A DNA stretch of 13,834 nt. Origin: Clostridiaceae bacterium (GTDB lineage: Bacteria > Bacillota > Clostridia > Oscillospirales > Acutalibacteraceae). The stretch is from positions 1 to 13,834 of the forward strand of contig JAEDHZ010000019.1 of the NCBI GenBank assembly GCA_016292705.1. The letters are read 5' to 3'. A program made the position numbers and the translations under genes. The notes under the pieces were generated by a model, which saw nothing but the letters and a program-made list of their open reading frames with translations, searched no databases and was not told where the DNA came from. Shown one piece after another: positions 6,157 to 12,800 of this stretch (position 1 is its first letter; each line of letters begins with the position of its first letter).

Positions 6157-8898
6157 ATGCTGGTACTTAAAGACATAGTTAAAGATTATGTGACCGGTGA
6201 CACCACCGTCAGAGCAATGAAAAACATCAGCATTAATTTCAGAGAAAACGAGTTTGTTGCCATCCTCGGTCCGTCGGGCTGCGGAAAAACAACAATGCTG
6301 AACATTATAGGCGGTCTTGACCGTTACACAAGCGGTGACCTTGTCATCAACGGAAAGTCAACAAAGACCTTTACCGACGGTGACTGGGACACCTATCGCA
6401 ACCATTCAATCGGCTTTGTTTTCCAAAGCTACAACCTCATCACCCACCAGACCGTTCTTGCAAATGTTGAGCTTGCCCTGACCCTCTCCGGTGTTTCAAA
6501 AAAGGAGAGGCGGGAAAAGGCTATTGAGGCACTCAAAAAGGTCGGCCTTGAGAAACACATCTATAAGCGTCCGACTCAGATGTCCGGCGGACAGATGCAG
6601 CGTGTTGCAATCGCCCGCGCCCTCATCAACAATCCCGATATTATCCTTGCAGACGAACCGACAGGCGCACTGGACAGCGAAACGAGTGTTCAGATTATGA
6701 ACCTGCTCAAAGAGGTTTCAAAGGATAAGCTTGTTATCATGGTTACGCACAACCCCGACCTTGCGCAGGAATACGCAACAAGGGTTATCCGCTGCCTTGA
6801 CGGAAGCGTTATTGACGACTCAAATCCATTTCTCCCCACCGAAGAGGATTATAAAATTGAGCAGGAAAAAGCCGAGGAAGAAAAGAAGAAGGGCAAAAAG
6901 CCCTCAATGTCAATGGCAACCGCCTTCACCCTCTCGCTGCGCAACCTTGTCACAAAGCGCACAAGGACAATCCTCACCGCCGTTGCCGGCTCAATCGGAA
7001 TCATCGGAATTGCTCTTGTTCTTGCTCTTTCCAACGGTATCAACGGTTATATTGACCGGATTGAAAGTGATGCGCTCCTGCTTTTCCCGATGTCGGTTGA
7101 AAAGGAGGCCGTCAACACCGACAGTCTTCTTCAGACTGCGCTCGGAATGAATCCTCTGCTTGGCGTTGACCACGAAAAAGACGCAGTCTATGTCAACAAC
7201 TCGTTCAACACAATGATAAACACATTTGTTGCGCAATCAAATTCGAACAATCTCCAAAGCTTCAAAAAATATATTGACGAGAACCGGGCAAAGTTTGACG
7301 AGCTTTGCAACGATGTTCAGTTCAATTACACAACAAAGCTCAATATCTACAGAGTTCAGGACGGCGAAAACCCGATTCAGGTCAACCCGAGCACCTTGCT
7401 TGACAACATGAATATGCAGTCAATGGCAAGTCTTGAGGGCTTTGTTGACATCAACAGCTATGTCAATCTCTGGAAACAGCTTGTCGGTGACAATGAAACT
7501 ATCGGAGACTATTACGATGTAATATACGGCAGGCTCCCGAAGGAATACAATGAGGTTGTTCTCATCGTTGACGGCAACAATGAGGTTACGGAGCTCATGG
7601 CTTACGCCCTTGGTATCAAGGATCAGAGCCAGTTCACATCAAACCTCATGAATGCGCTCGCCGGCGGCGAAAAGCTTGAAAGCGGCGAAGCGGAAAAGAT
7701 TTCCTACGATGACATCATGAACCTTCAATTCAAAATGGTCACTAACAGCGATCTCATGCGCAAGGACGAAAAGACCGGTCTTTGGAACGACATGAGAAAT
7801 AATGCAATCTATGTCAGCAATGTTCTTCAGAACGCAATTGATGTCAGGGTTGTCGGAATCGTACGCCCGGATGAGGACAATGTTCTCTCCGTCGGCACCG
7901 GATATATCGGATACACCGGCGAACTCATGGACTATGCTCTCAAGAGAACAAGAGAATCCGCCGTTGTTAAAGAGCAGCTCGCAAACCCGAAAAAGGATGT
8001 TATCACAGGTCTTGAGTTCTTTGACAAAACCGTAAACGATTTTGACCTTGCAGATATCGACCTCAACGAAATTGACTTCAACAAGCTCAACATAACTCCG
8101 TTTTTGAGCATGGCAAAGGATATGGATCTTTCGCAGATTGATATAACGGATATGTCATCCATGTTCGACTTCGGCGATATGTCCGACCTCCAGAAAAAGC
8201 TCATGGAGGGTTATCTTGACGATGAGCAGGTAATTGCTTTCAAGCAGGCATATATTGACACAATAAACTCAAAATGCTCGCTTGAAAAGACCTATGAAAC
8301 CATCGGCTATTCAGACGAAAGCATGCCGACCTCAATCTCGCTTTATCCGAAAAATTTTGAAACCAAGGCAGAGGTCAACAATATGGTTGACTTCTATAAC
8401 AGAACCGTATCCGAAGACGGACACGAGGAGCTGACCATCAACTGCACCGACTATATCGGCATTGCAATGAACATTGCAACCCAGGCCATAAATATCGTTA
8501 CCTACACGCTTGTTATCTTTGTTGCAATCTCGCTCGTTGTTTCTTCAATAATGATAGGTATCATCACCTATGTTTCGGTTATTGAGCGAACAAAGGAGAT
8601 TGGTATTCTCAGAAGTATCGGAGCTTCAAAGCGTGATGTTTCCAATGTTTTCAACGCCGAAACATTCATCATCGGTCTTTCCGCCGGTCTGATAGGAATC
8701 GGGGTAACAATACTGTGCGAGATACCGATAAATCTGCTGTTACGAGCACTTACGGGAGCACCCGTTGCAGCAATTCTTCCGTTCTCAAACGGACTCATCC
8801 TTGTTTGCGTCAGCGTTTTCCTGACTTTCATTGCAGGCCTCATTCCCTCCTCGCTCGCCGCAAAGAAAGATCCGGTTGAAGCACTCAGAACAGAATAA
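6157..8898 (+). CDS. MacB/FtsX-type ABC transporter, fused ATPase and permease
   Basis: This 913-residue protein joins a LolD/MacB-type ATPase to an FtsX-type permease. The ATPase (~1-225) shows Walker A GPSGCGKTT (38-46), Q-loop Q90, signature MSGGQMQRV (142-150), Walker B IILADE (162-167) and H-loop H198, so it should be active. A charged linker (~228-250) leads to the first helix (~270-293). A very large external domain (~295-775) follows, then three helices (~780-805, ~836-858, ~878-900) with the family-typical ERTKEIGILRSIGASKRDV segment at 810-828 and the C-terminal DPVEALRTE. MacB-type pumps work as dimers and couple ATP use to conformational change outside the membrane rather than moving substrate through a channel. 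The external domain, ~480 residues, is larger than that of MacB itself. The start has AAGGAGG upstream overlapping the end of the previous gene, 3 bp away. The substrate is unknown; export of a peptide, antibiotic or lipid-linked compound would fit the family. Confidence 0.93.
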   Translation: MLVLKDIVKDYVTGDTTVRAMKNISINFRENEFVAILGPSGCGKTTMLNIIGGLDRYTSGDLVINGKSTKTFTDGDWDTYRNHSIGFVFQSYNLITHQTVLANVELALTLSGVSKKERREKAIEALKKVGLEKHIYKRPTQMSGGQMQRVAIARALINNPDIILADEPTGALDSETSVQIMNLLKEVSKDKLVIMVTHNPDLAQEYATRVIRCLDGSVIDDSNPFLPTEEDYKIEQEKAEEEKKKGKKPSMSMATAFTLSLRNLVTKRTRTILTAVAGSIGIIGIALVLALSNGINGYIDRIESDALLLFPMSVEKEAVNTDSLLQTALGMNPLLGVDHEKDAVYVNNSFNTMINTFVAQSNSNNLQSFKKYIDENRAKFDELCNDVQFNYTTKLNIYRVQDGENPIQVNPSTLLDNMNMQSMASLEGFVDINSYVNLWKQLVGDNETIGDYYDVIYGRLPKEYNEVVLIVDGNNEVTELMAYALGIKDQSQFTSNLMNALAGGEKLESGEAEKISYDDIMNLQFKMVTNSDLMRKDEKTGLWNDMRNNAIYVSNVLQNAIDVRVVGIVRPDEDNVLSVGTGYIGYTGELMDYALKRTRESAVVKEQLANPKKDVITGLEFFDKTVNDFDLADIDLNEIDFNKLNITPFLSMAKDMDLSQIDITDMSSMFDFGDMSDLQKKLMEGYLDDEQVIAFKQAYIDTINSKCSLEKTYETIGYSDESMPTSISLYPKNFETKAEVNNMVDFYNRTVSEDGHEELTINCTDYIGIAMNIATQAINIVTYTLVIFVAISLVVSSIMIGIITYVSVIERTKEIGILRSIGASKRDVSNVFNAETFIIGLSAGLIGIGVTILCEIPINLLLRALTGAPVAAILPFSNGLILVCVSVFLTFIAGLIPSSLAAKKDPVEALRTE

Positions 8899-8930
8899 AA
8901 GCGGACAGTTTCAATACTGCCGTAACCGAT

Positions 8931-8981
8931 AACAGCTATAATTTATAAGCAGTCAGCAGTGAATTATAGCTGTTTCTTTTT
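8931..8981 (+). terminator. Rho-independent terminator of the marR-ABC operon
   Basis: A perfect 13-bp stem (AACAGCTATAATT at 8931-8943 pairs with 8962-8974) with an 18-nt loop is followed by a T-rich tail, TTCTTTTT. It lies 32 nt after the transporter stop codon and closes the three-gene operon. The stem is AT-rich in its upper half but long. Confidence 0.8.
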
Positions 8982-9105
8982 AAACAATTCATGAATCTCG
9001 AATCAGTTGGCAGCACTAATATCCGAGAATAGATTTCCCGTCAGAGGAAGTCAGATAATGTAAAATAAAGAAAAATTAATTTACCTGAATCCTGCGGTTT
9101 TATAT
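8982..9105. other. Non-coding gap between the operon terminator and the next promoter
   Basis: Together with the flanking terminator and promoter this makes a gene-free stretch of about 300 bases (8899-9199). I see no coding frame, convincing hairpin, riboswitch motif or repeat in this part. Confidence 0.5.
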
Positions 9106-9134
9106 TTGACAAAACTTCCTTTTTCTGATATTAT
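9106..9134 (+). promoter_or_regulatory. Promoter of the small exported protein gene
   Basis: A perfect TTGACA (9106-9111) and TATTAT (9129-9134) are separated by 17 bp. A TATAAT three bases further right would need a 20-bp spacer and is less likely. The start near 9141 gives a leader of about 60 nt to the ATG at 9200. No operator-like palindrome is visible. Confidence 0.7.
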
Positions 9135-9199
9135 AATTAAGATATCTTTGATTCATCGTATTCAAAGTGTCAAAAATCTTTACATACGGAGGAACTGAT

Positions 9200-9667
9200 A
9201 TGTTCGGAAATTACATTCAAAGATTTATCGCCCTGATTCTGTTCGTTGTTTCGTTCTTTGTTGCCGGTGATATGACAAAAGCAAACCTCTATCCGGAAAA
9301 AGAAATTACGGAAAGCTCCACCAGAGCTGAATTTGTTTTTGAAAACAAAACCGGTTATCGCCTTGACATCAAGGTTAAAGTTGACAGCATTGAAAGAGAA
9401 GCCATTGAATTCGGCAAAGGACAGTGGGTTCCCGTCGGATTCCGTCAGACCTACAGCGAAGGAATCGAAAACTACAGGCTCTATCCGACAGAGAAGACAA
9501 CTCTTCACATTGAATTTGTCAACAGCAAGGGTGAAGAAATCATGCTCGCTGCGGGAACATATCGCATCAATGTCAGCTATATGACAACCGGTTATTCTCA
9601 GAACCAGACCGGCAGCGCAACATTCACCTTTAATGTTGTTGCTGATGAGCTTCCCTCAGTTTCCTGA
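9200..9667 (+). CDS. Small exported protein with Ig-like beta-sandwich features, function unknown
   Basis: This 155-residue protein begins with a hydrophobic segment (residues ~8-23, IALILFVVSFFVAG) acting as a signal peptide or N-terminal anchor. The rest is predicted beta-rich: RAEFVFENKTGYRLDIKVKV (~42-61), KGQWVPV (~73-79), YRLYPTEKTTLHIEF (~92-106) and LAAGTYRINVSY (~116-127). The order of an N-T-G turn, a G-x-W strand, an L-x-P-x-E-x-T strand and a final L-x-x-G-x-YRI strand resembles the Pfam Big_14 bacterial Ig-like domain, but this is recalled from the family pattern and not searched. I chose the ATG at 9200 because GGAGG lies 7 nt upstream. A longer frame from 9167 would put that site inside the gene. 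It is a single-gene unit with its own promoter and terminator, so its neighbours say little about its role. Confidence 0.82.
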   Translation: MFGNYIQRFIALILFVVSFFVAGDMTKANLYPEKEITESSTRAEFVFENKTGYRLDIKVKVDSIEREAIEFGKGQWVPVGFRQTYSEGIENYRLYPTEKTTLHIEFVNSKGEEIMLAAGTYRINVSYMTTGYSQNQTGSATFTFNVVADELPSVS

Positions 9668-9695
9668 AAGCTCAATCGCACAGTCTATTAAACCA

Positions 9696-9742
9696 AACCG
9701 CACGCATACCGTCAGTCACGGCAGGCGTGCGGTTATTCTTTT
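9696..9742 (+). terminator. Terminator hairpin shared by convergent genes
   Basis: A perfect 10-bp GC-rich stem (AACCGCACGC at 9696-9705 pairs with 9725-9734) has a 19-nt loop and is followed by ATTCTTTT on the plus strand. It sits 29 nt after the stop of the small exported protein gene. Its right arm and part of its loop encode the last residues of the minus-strand gene, whose stop codon (9716-9718) is in the loop. On the minus strand the hairpin is followed by TTTGGTTTAATAG, a weaker tail, so it may work in both directions. Confidence 0.75.
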
Positions 9743-9952
9743 CAAAAAGCTCAGGTCAACAACAAGCTCGTTTTGCTGCGGCTGACTGAACCCGCAGTCC
9801 GTTCTGAATGAAAGGACGGCGTAATCCGTTCCGTAAATCATTTTTCTTGTTCTTTCCCGTACCGTCAGTGCGCCGGCAATGATTATTGTCAGCGAAAAAA
9901 TCATTGCTGTGCAAAAACCGAACACCCTCAGGTACTTCCTTGCCTCTTCCAT
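9716..9952 (-). CDS. Small single-pass membrane protein coupled to spoIIP, function unknown
   Basis: I do not recognise this 78-residue protein. A basic and acidic start (MEEARKYLRV) is followed by one hydrophobic helix (residues ~11-30, FGFCTAMIFSLTIIIAGALT), then a polar ~48-residue tail with VRERTRKMIYGTDYAVLSF and a D-C-G segment. The helix flanks do not settle the topology. Evidence that it is real: its ATG overlaps the TAA stop of spoIIP as TAATG, GGAGG lies 4 nt before it inside the spoIIP 3' end, and the frame ends exactly at the shared terminator. It is therefore the third gene of the gpr-spoIIP transcript and its translation is probably coupled to SpoIIP. In Bacillus subtilis the next gene after spoIIP is lepA, so the neighbour differs here. 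A sporulation role is suggested only by context. Confidence 0.75.
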   Translation of the reverse strand: MEEARKYLRVFGFCTAMIFSLTIIIAGALTVRERTRKMIYGTDYAVLSFRTDCGFSQPQQNELVVDLSFLKRITARLP

Positions 9953-11085
9953 TATTCCTCCGTATAGCTTTTCAGGAGCTTTGCAAGCGCATTACCGATG
10001 CACTGCCCGGCATACTCTGCCTGCTCAAGCGTGTTTGAATCGCTGCCAACCTCAAGCAGCAGCGAACAATGAGTGAGATTCATGTTGTACATCCTCGGAC
10101 AGAAGTATAGCGGCCGCATGAGACCTTCAAAGCTTTCCTCGGCAACTTTCTGGAGCTGCAGGGCAAAAACAAGGTTCTGCTCCCAATCCGGAAACTCCGT
10201 GATTCCGTTGCCCTCCTCCTGGCAACCGCTGATTATCATTATCTGAGCCGCTTTTTTCCCGTTTATTTTTGCAACGGGGCGGATTTTTGTTCCGTCTGTG
10301 CGTTCAATTGCATCCCGATGAACATCGAGCACAACCTGAATTGACGGATTCTTTTTCAGATACTCTTCAACCGTCTTTCGCGAATTATCATAGGCGCCGG
10401 TATATCGGGCATCATGAATCTTTGTGTCATGGATATATCCGATTCCCGCCTTTTCAAGCTGTTCACAGATTGACTTTCCGATCCTCACCATGTTCCGGTC
10501 CTCTTTCTCGCTTCGTGCAATATTATTCACCGGATAGTAATCCCGTTCAACAAGCTGAAAAGTTTCTGTTGTATGAGTATGGAAAATGAGAACCGAGGGT
10601 TCTTTGCCGCTGACCGAAAGGTCGGCCTTTTGCGCAAGCAGCTTTTCAATGTTTATCCGGGTTTTATTGACATTCTTAACCTTTACCGCACCGAATTTAT
10701 CCGTCACGCCCTCGTTTGTATACTGCCAATCGGAGATATCGCCGTCCTTTTTTTCGTTTTTGCTTTTCTGCTTTGCCTGCTTCATAAGCTCAACAATGTC
10801 TTTTGGTGTTTCTCCGAAAGATTGCGTTGTTTTTCCGTTATCCTCCTCTTTCACGGCAGCCTTGCTGACCTTTGCAGCGGCTTTCAGCTGAGCCTTGTCC
10901 GCTTTTTCGCTTTTGCTTTCGAGCGTGATTGCCGCCTGAGGAAGATATAATTTTGCACTTTTTGCCGCAACCCGGACAAAAATTTCCGTTGTCTGCTCCC
11001 TGAAGCTCCAAAGCAGCAGAACACAGACGCAAACAAAAACAGCGCACAAAACAGGCTTTATCCGGACAAGCTTTTTCTTTTTCAT
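9952..11085 (-). CDS. spoIIP: Stage II sporulation protein P, engulfment peptidoglycan hydrolase
   Basis: SpoIIP is a membrane-anchored N-acetylmuramoyl-L-alanine amidase, also with endopeptidase activity, that works with SpoIID and SpoIIM to thin septal peptidoglycan so the mother cell can engulf the forespore. This 377-residue copy has a basic start, one membrane helix (~12-27) and a low-complexity linker rich in K, A and E (~55-115). The catalytic domain (~160-375) is intact: SVLIFHTHTTETF (164-176, zinc ligands H169 or H171 and E174), RNMVRIGKSICEQLE (197-211), VVLDVHRDAIER (251-262, with the conserved histidine) and LLLEVGSDSNTLEQA (342-356, with the catalytic glutamate). I start at 11085 because GGAGG lies 5 nt upstream of that ATG. 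A GTG at 11103 would precede the ribosome site. It follows gpr by about 80 nt with no visible terminator between and overlaps the next small gene by one base. A sigma-E-type promoter is expected, but I cannot find a convincing one. Confidence 0.95.
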   Translation of the reverse strand: MKKKKLVRIKPVLCAVFVCVCVLLLWSFREQTTEIFVRVAAKSAKLYLPQAAITLESKSEKADKAQLKAAAKVSKAAVKEEDNGKTTQSFGETPKDIVELMKQAKQKSKNEKKDGDISDWQYTNEGVTDKFGAVKVKNVNKTRINIEKLLAQKADLSVSGKEPSVLIFHTHTTETFQLVERDYYPVNNIARSEKEDRNMVRIGKSICEQLEKAGIGYIHDTKIHDARYTGAYDNSRKTVEEYLKKNPSIQVVLDVHRDAIERTDGTKIRPVAKINGKKAAQIMIISGCQEEGNGITEFPDWEQNLVFALQLQKVAEESFEGLMRPLYFCPRMYNMNLTHCSLLLEVGSDSNTLEQAEYAGQCIGNALAKLLKSYTEE

Positions 11086-11167
11086 ATTTTCCTCCGCAGA
11101 CACAGTATTAAATCGGTACGCTATATCTTTATGAGGAAAGGCCGGCTAAAATTCACCCCGGATGTGT

Positions 11168-12061
11168 CTATCTGACAATTGCAAGAATATCCTCAAGAGG
11201 CATTTCCCTTTGCATTGCGCAGTTGATACCCATTGCAATAAGCTGAGCCGCCCTGTCAATGACGAGGTCAATTTCCTTGGGGGTGACCATCATCAGTCGT
11301 TCCCGTCCGTTGCTGCCGAGCTTTTCAATTGCTTTTTCTGCGTTTGTTCCCGTGCTTTCAAGCAAGTCAAAAGCAAGAGTGGCACCGTCAACAACAGTCG
11401 GAACTCCGATTGCAACAACGGGTATCCCGAGCGTTTTTGCGCTGATTTCCGTTCGGGTGTTTCCAACCCCGGAACCGGGCGAAATCCCCGTGTCCGTCAG
11501 CTGAACGGTTGTTCCGAGCCTTGAAAGCCGCCTTGAAGCGAGGGCATCAATAACAATAAGAGCGCAGGGACGGATTTTCTTTTCAACGGCTTCAATTATC
11601 TCCGAGGTTTCAATACCGGTCTTTCCGAGTACTCCGGGAACGATTCCGGCAACGGGGCGCAACGGCATGAGTCCGAGCGACTTTGCAAGCTCCTTTTTGA
11701 TGTGACGGGTTGCAAGAAGCAGTGAGATACACTTCGGCCCGAGCGCATCGGGTGTGATACTCTCGTTGCCGAGACCTGCAACGAGAACTGTGCCCTCCGC
11801 CGGCAAAAGCTTCAGAAGTTCTTCGGAAAGCACCTCTATTCTTCCGTCCGAGAGATCGGCATTTTTCATGAACGGCGTCACCTCAAGCGTGATATACCTG
11901 CCGACAGGCTTTCCGAGTGCTTTTGCGCCGTTTTCGTTTGTCACGGTTATTGTTGTTACGGTGACGCCTTTGCGCTCCTCCTTTTTTGAAATCACACCGT
12001 CAACCTCGCCTGAGGAAAGGTTTTCACGCTTTTCAAGAGCCAAGTCCGTTCTGAAATTCAT
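11168..12061 (-). CDS. gpr: Germination protease Gpr (spore protease)
   Basis: Gpr is made in the forespore as a zymogen and starts the breakdown of small acid-soluble spore proteins during germination. It is an atypical aspartic peptidase (family A25). The 297-residue protein has the family motifs LVAGLGNESITPDALGP (residues ~93-109), GKTGIETSEII (~146-156), VIDALASRRLSRLGTTVQLTD (~170-190) and SGVGNTRTEI followed by IPVVAIGVPTVVDGATL. D105 and D172 lie 67 apart and match the two catalytic aspartates known from Bacillus megaterium (66 apart). It is about 70 residues shorter than the Bacillus protein. The ATG at 12061 has TTGGAG ~7 nt upstream. A TTG at 12091 would add ten residues but lacks a ribosome site. 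If autoprocessing occurs after RTD as in Bacillus, the propeptide is only six residues from this start. gpr is divergent from rpsT and heads the gpr-spoIIP unit, a conserved arrangement. Confidence 0.95.
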   Translation of the reverse strand: MNFRTDLALEKRENLSSGEVDGVISKKEERKGVTVTTITVTNENGAKALGKPVGRYITLEVTPFMKNADLSDGRIEVLSEELLKLLPAEGTVLVAGLGNESITPDALGPKCISLLLATRHIKKELAKSLGLMPLRPVAGIVPGVLGKTGIETSEIIEAVEKKIRPCALIVIDALASRRLSRLGTTVQLTDTGISPGSGVGNTRTEISAKTLGIPVVAIGVPTVVDGATLAFDLLESTGTNAEKAIEKLGSNGRERLMMVTPKEIDLVIDRAAQLIAMGINCAMQREMPLEDILAIVR

Positions 12062-12094
12062 TTTTTTGCTCCAAACTGTTGAAAAATTCAAAAA

Positions 12095-12123
12095 ATTATA
12101 GTATCATTATTGTCACTTCTGAA
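12095..12123 (-). promoter_or_regulatory. Possible gpr promoter
   Basis: On the minus strand TATAAT (12095-12100) has TTCAGA (12118-12123), a 4/6 match to the -35 consensus, 17 bp upstream. The overlapping GATACTA (12099-12105) resembles the CATACTA-type -10 of forespore sigma factors, which transcribe gpr in Bacillus, but I see no good matching -35. The predicted start, near 12088, would exclude the TTG at 12091 as a start codon. Which sigma factor uses it cannot be decided from sequence alone. Confidence 0.4.
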
Positions 12124-12151
12124 AAAGTATATCCAAAAATGCTCAAATCAC

Positions 12152-12180
12152 TTGCATTTTCTTTTGAAAGATGTTATTAT
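12152..12180 (+). promoter_or_regulatory. Promoter of rpsT
   Basis: TTGCAT (12152-12157) and TATTAT (12175-12180) are separated by 17 bp. Transcription would begin near 12187, giving a short leader of about 25 nt that carries the ribosome site AGGGAGG. The promoter is back to back with the gpr upstream region. Confidence 0.65.
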
Positions 12181-12211
12181 CTGTAATTGTATTAAGGGAG
12201 GTGTATCGGAA

Positions 12212-12472
12212 ATGCCGAATATCAAATCAGCTAAAAAGCGCGTACTCGTTAACGCAACAAAGCAGGCTCGCAACAAGAGCGCAAATTCAGCTCTCAAGAC
12301 CGCTTTGAAAAAAGCTAACGCAGCTATCGAAGCTAATGCAGCAGACAAGGAAGCTGTTGTCACCGCTGCCGTTAAGAAGATCGATCAGGCCGTTGCCAAG
12401 GGACTTCTTCACAAGAACAACGCCGCAAGAAAGAAATCAGCCCTTGTTCTTAAGCTTAACGCTTCAAAATAA
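12212..12472 (+). CDS. rpsT: 30S ribosomal protein S20
   Basis: S20 is a small, basic, all-helical protein that binds 16S rRNA early in 30S assembly. The 86-residue product begins MPNIKSAKKRVLVNATKQ, the typical S20 start, continues with NKSANSALKTALKKA and ends with the conserved KGLLHKNNAARKKSALVLKLNA, in which HKNNAARKKS contacts rRNA. Length is normal for the family. GGGAGG lies 10 nt before the ATG at 12212. The frame is open further upstream to a TTG at 12110, but that part precedes the promoter -10 box and is not translated. It is a single-gene unit with its own promoter and terminator, divergent from gpr as in Bacillus. Codon choice is somewhat enriched for optimal codons (AAG, GCT, AAC), as expected for a highly expressed gene. 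Confidence 0.97.
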   Translation: MPNIKSAKKRVLVNATKQARNKSANSALKTALKKANAAIEANAADKEAVVTAAVKKIDQAVAKGLLHKNNAARKKSALVLKLNASK

Positions 12473-12488
12473 TTGCATTGATTAACAA

Positions 12489-12523
12489 AGAGGAGACGGT
12501 CTGTTCCGTCTCTTCTCTTTTTT
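12489..12523 (+). terminator. Rho-independent terminator of rpsT
   Basis: An 11-bp stem with one G-T pair (12489-12499 with 12506-12516), a six-base loop TCTGTT and the tail TCTTTTTT make a classic terminator. It starts 17 nt after the rpsT stop codon. Confidence 0.92.
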
Positions 12524-12692
12524 GTGCCGAATCGATGCGGCATTACGTAACGGGTGATAAACACGCCCGCTTCCGCACGGCGGTGTTTGCTGAATCTTCC
12601 GAACCCCCAAAAACAGCTTTTCACTACCCGCATTTTTTGCCCTATTGATATCGAGTTTCAGATTCTTTTGAGAGCGAATTCTGTCCTTCTGT
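12524..12692. other. Non-coding stretch after rpsT
   Basis: Part of a gene-free region of about 330 bases (12473-12800). I see no supported gene here. An imperfect inverted repeat (AAACAC at 12559-12564 and GTGTTT at 12583-12588, with a bulged GC-rich inner part) has no T tail and is not called. Confidence 0.4.
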
Positions 12693-12750
12693 TGCCCATT
12701 TAGAAAATATTTGTAAATTTTGCAAATAATGATAAATGGGCATTGTTTTT
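12693..12750 (+). terminator. Nested inverted repeat with T tail upstream of the BspA-like gene
   Basis: Outer arms TGCCCATTTA (12693-12702) and TAAATGGGCA (12733-12742) are perfectly complementary. Inside them lies a second near-perfect palindrome, TATTTGTAAA with TTTGCAAATA (12708-12717 and 12719-12728), with one G-T pair. The outer arm is followed by TTGTTTTT, so the structure could end transcripts coming from the left. However, rpsT already has a strong terminator 170 nt upstream. The tail also coincides with a weak possible -35 (TTGTTT, 12743-12748) whose -10 would be TAATAT (12766-12771) for the downstream gene. It could therefore be an operator or leader element instead. Function is uncertain. 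Confidence 0.5.
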
Positions 12751-12800
12751 CGCAAAAAAAAGTGTTAATATTGTGTTATCTTATTATGGAGGGTTATCGC

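Noticed and set aside
10573..10950. Plus-strand 125-residue open frame opposite spoIIP
   Set aside because: It is antisense to the conserved SpoIIP coding region and shows no ribosome site; its hydrophobic look comes from the reverse complement of the SpoIIP linker.
11104..11167. Sigma-E-type promoter directly upstream of spoIIP
   Set aside because: TCATAAA and AATACTGT partly resemble the consensus boxes, but their spacing is about 18 rather than 14-15, so I do not call it.
12062..12091. TTG start ten codons upstream in gpr
   Set aside because: There is no ribosome site before it, and the real site TTGGAG lies inside this stretch, just before the ATG at 12061.
12110..12211. Extension of rpsT from a TTG at 12110
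   Set aside because: It begins upstream of the rpsT promoter and adds 34 residues not found in S20; the ATG at 12212 has the ribosome site and the normal S20 start.
12559..12588. Inverted repeat AAACAC/GTGTTT after rpsT
   Set aside because: The inner pairing is bulged and imperfect and there is no T tail, so it cannot be separated from chance.
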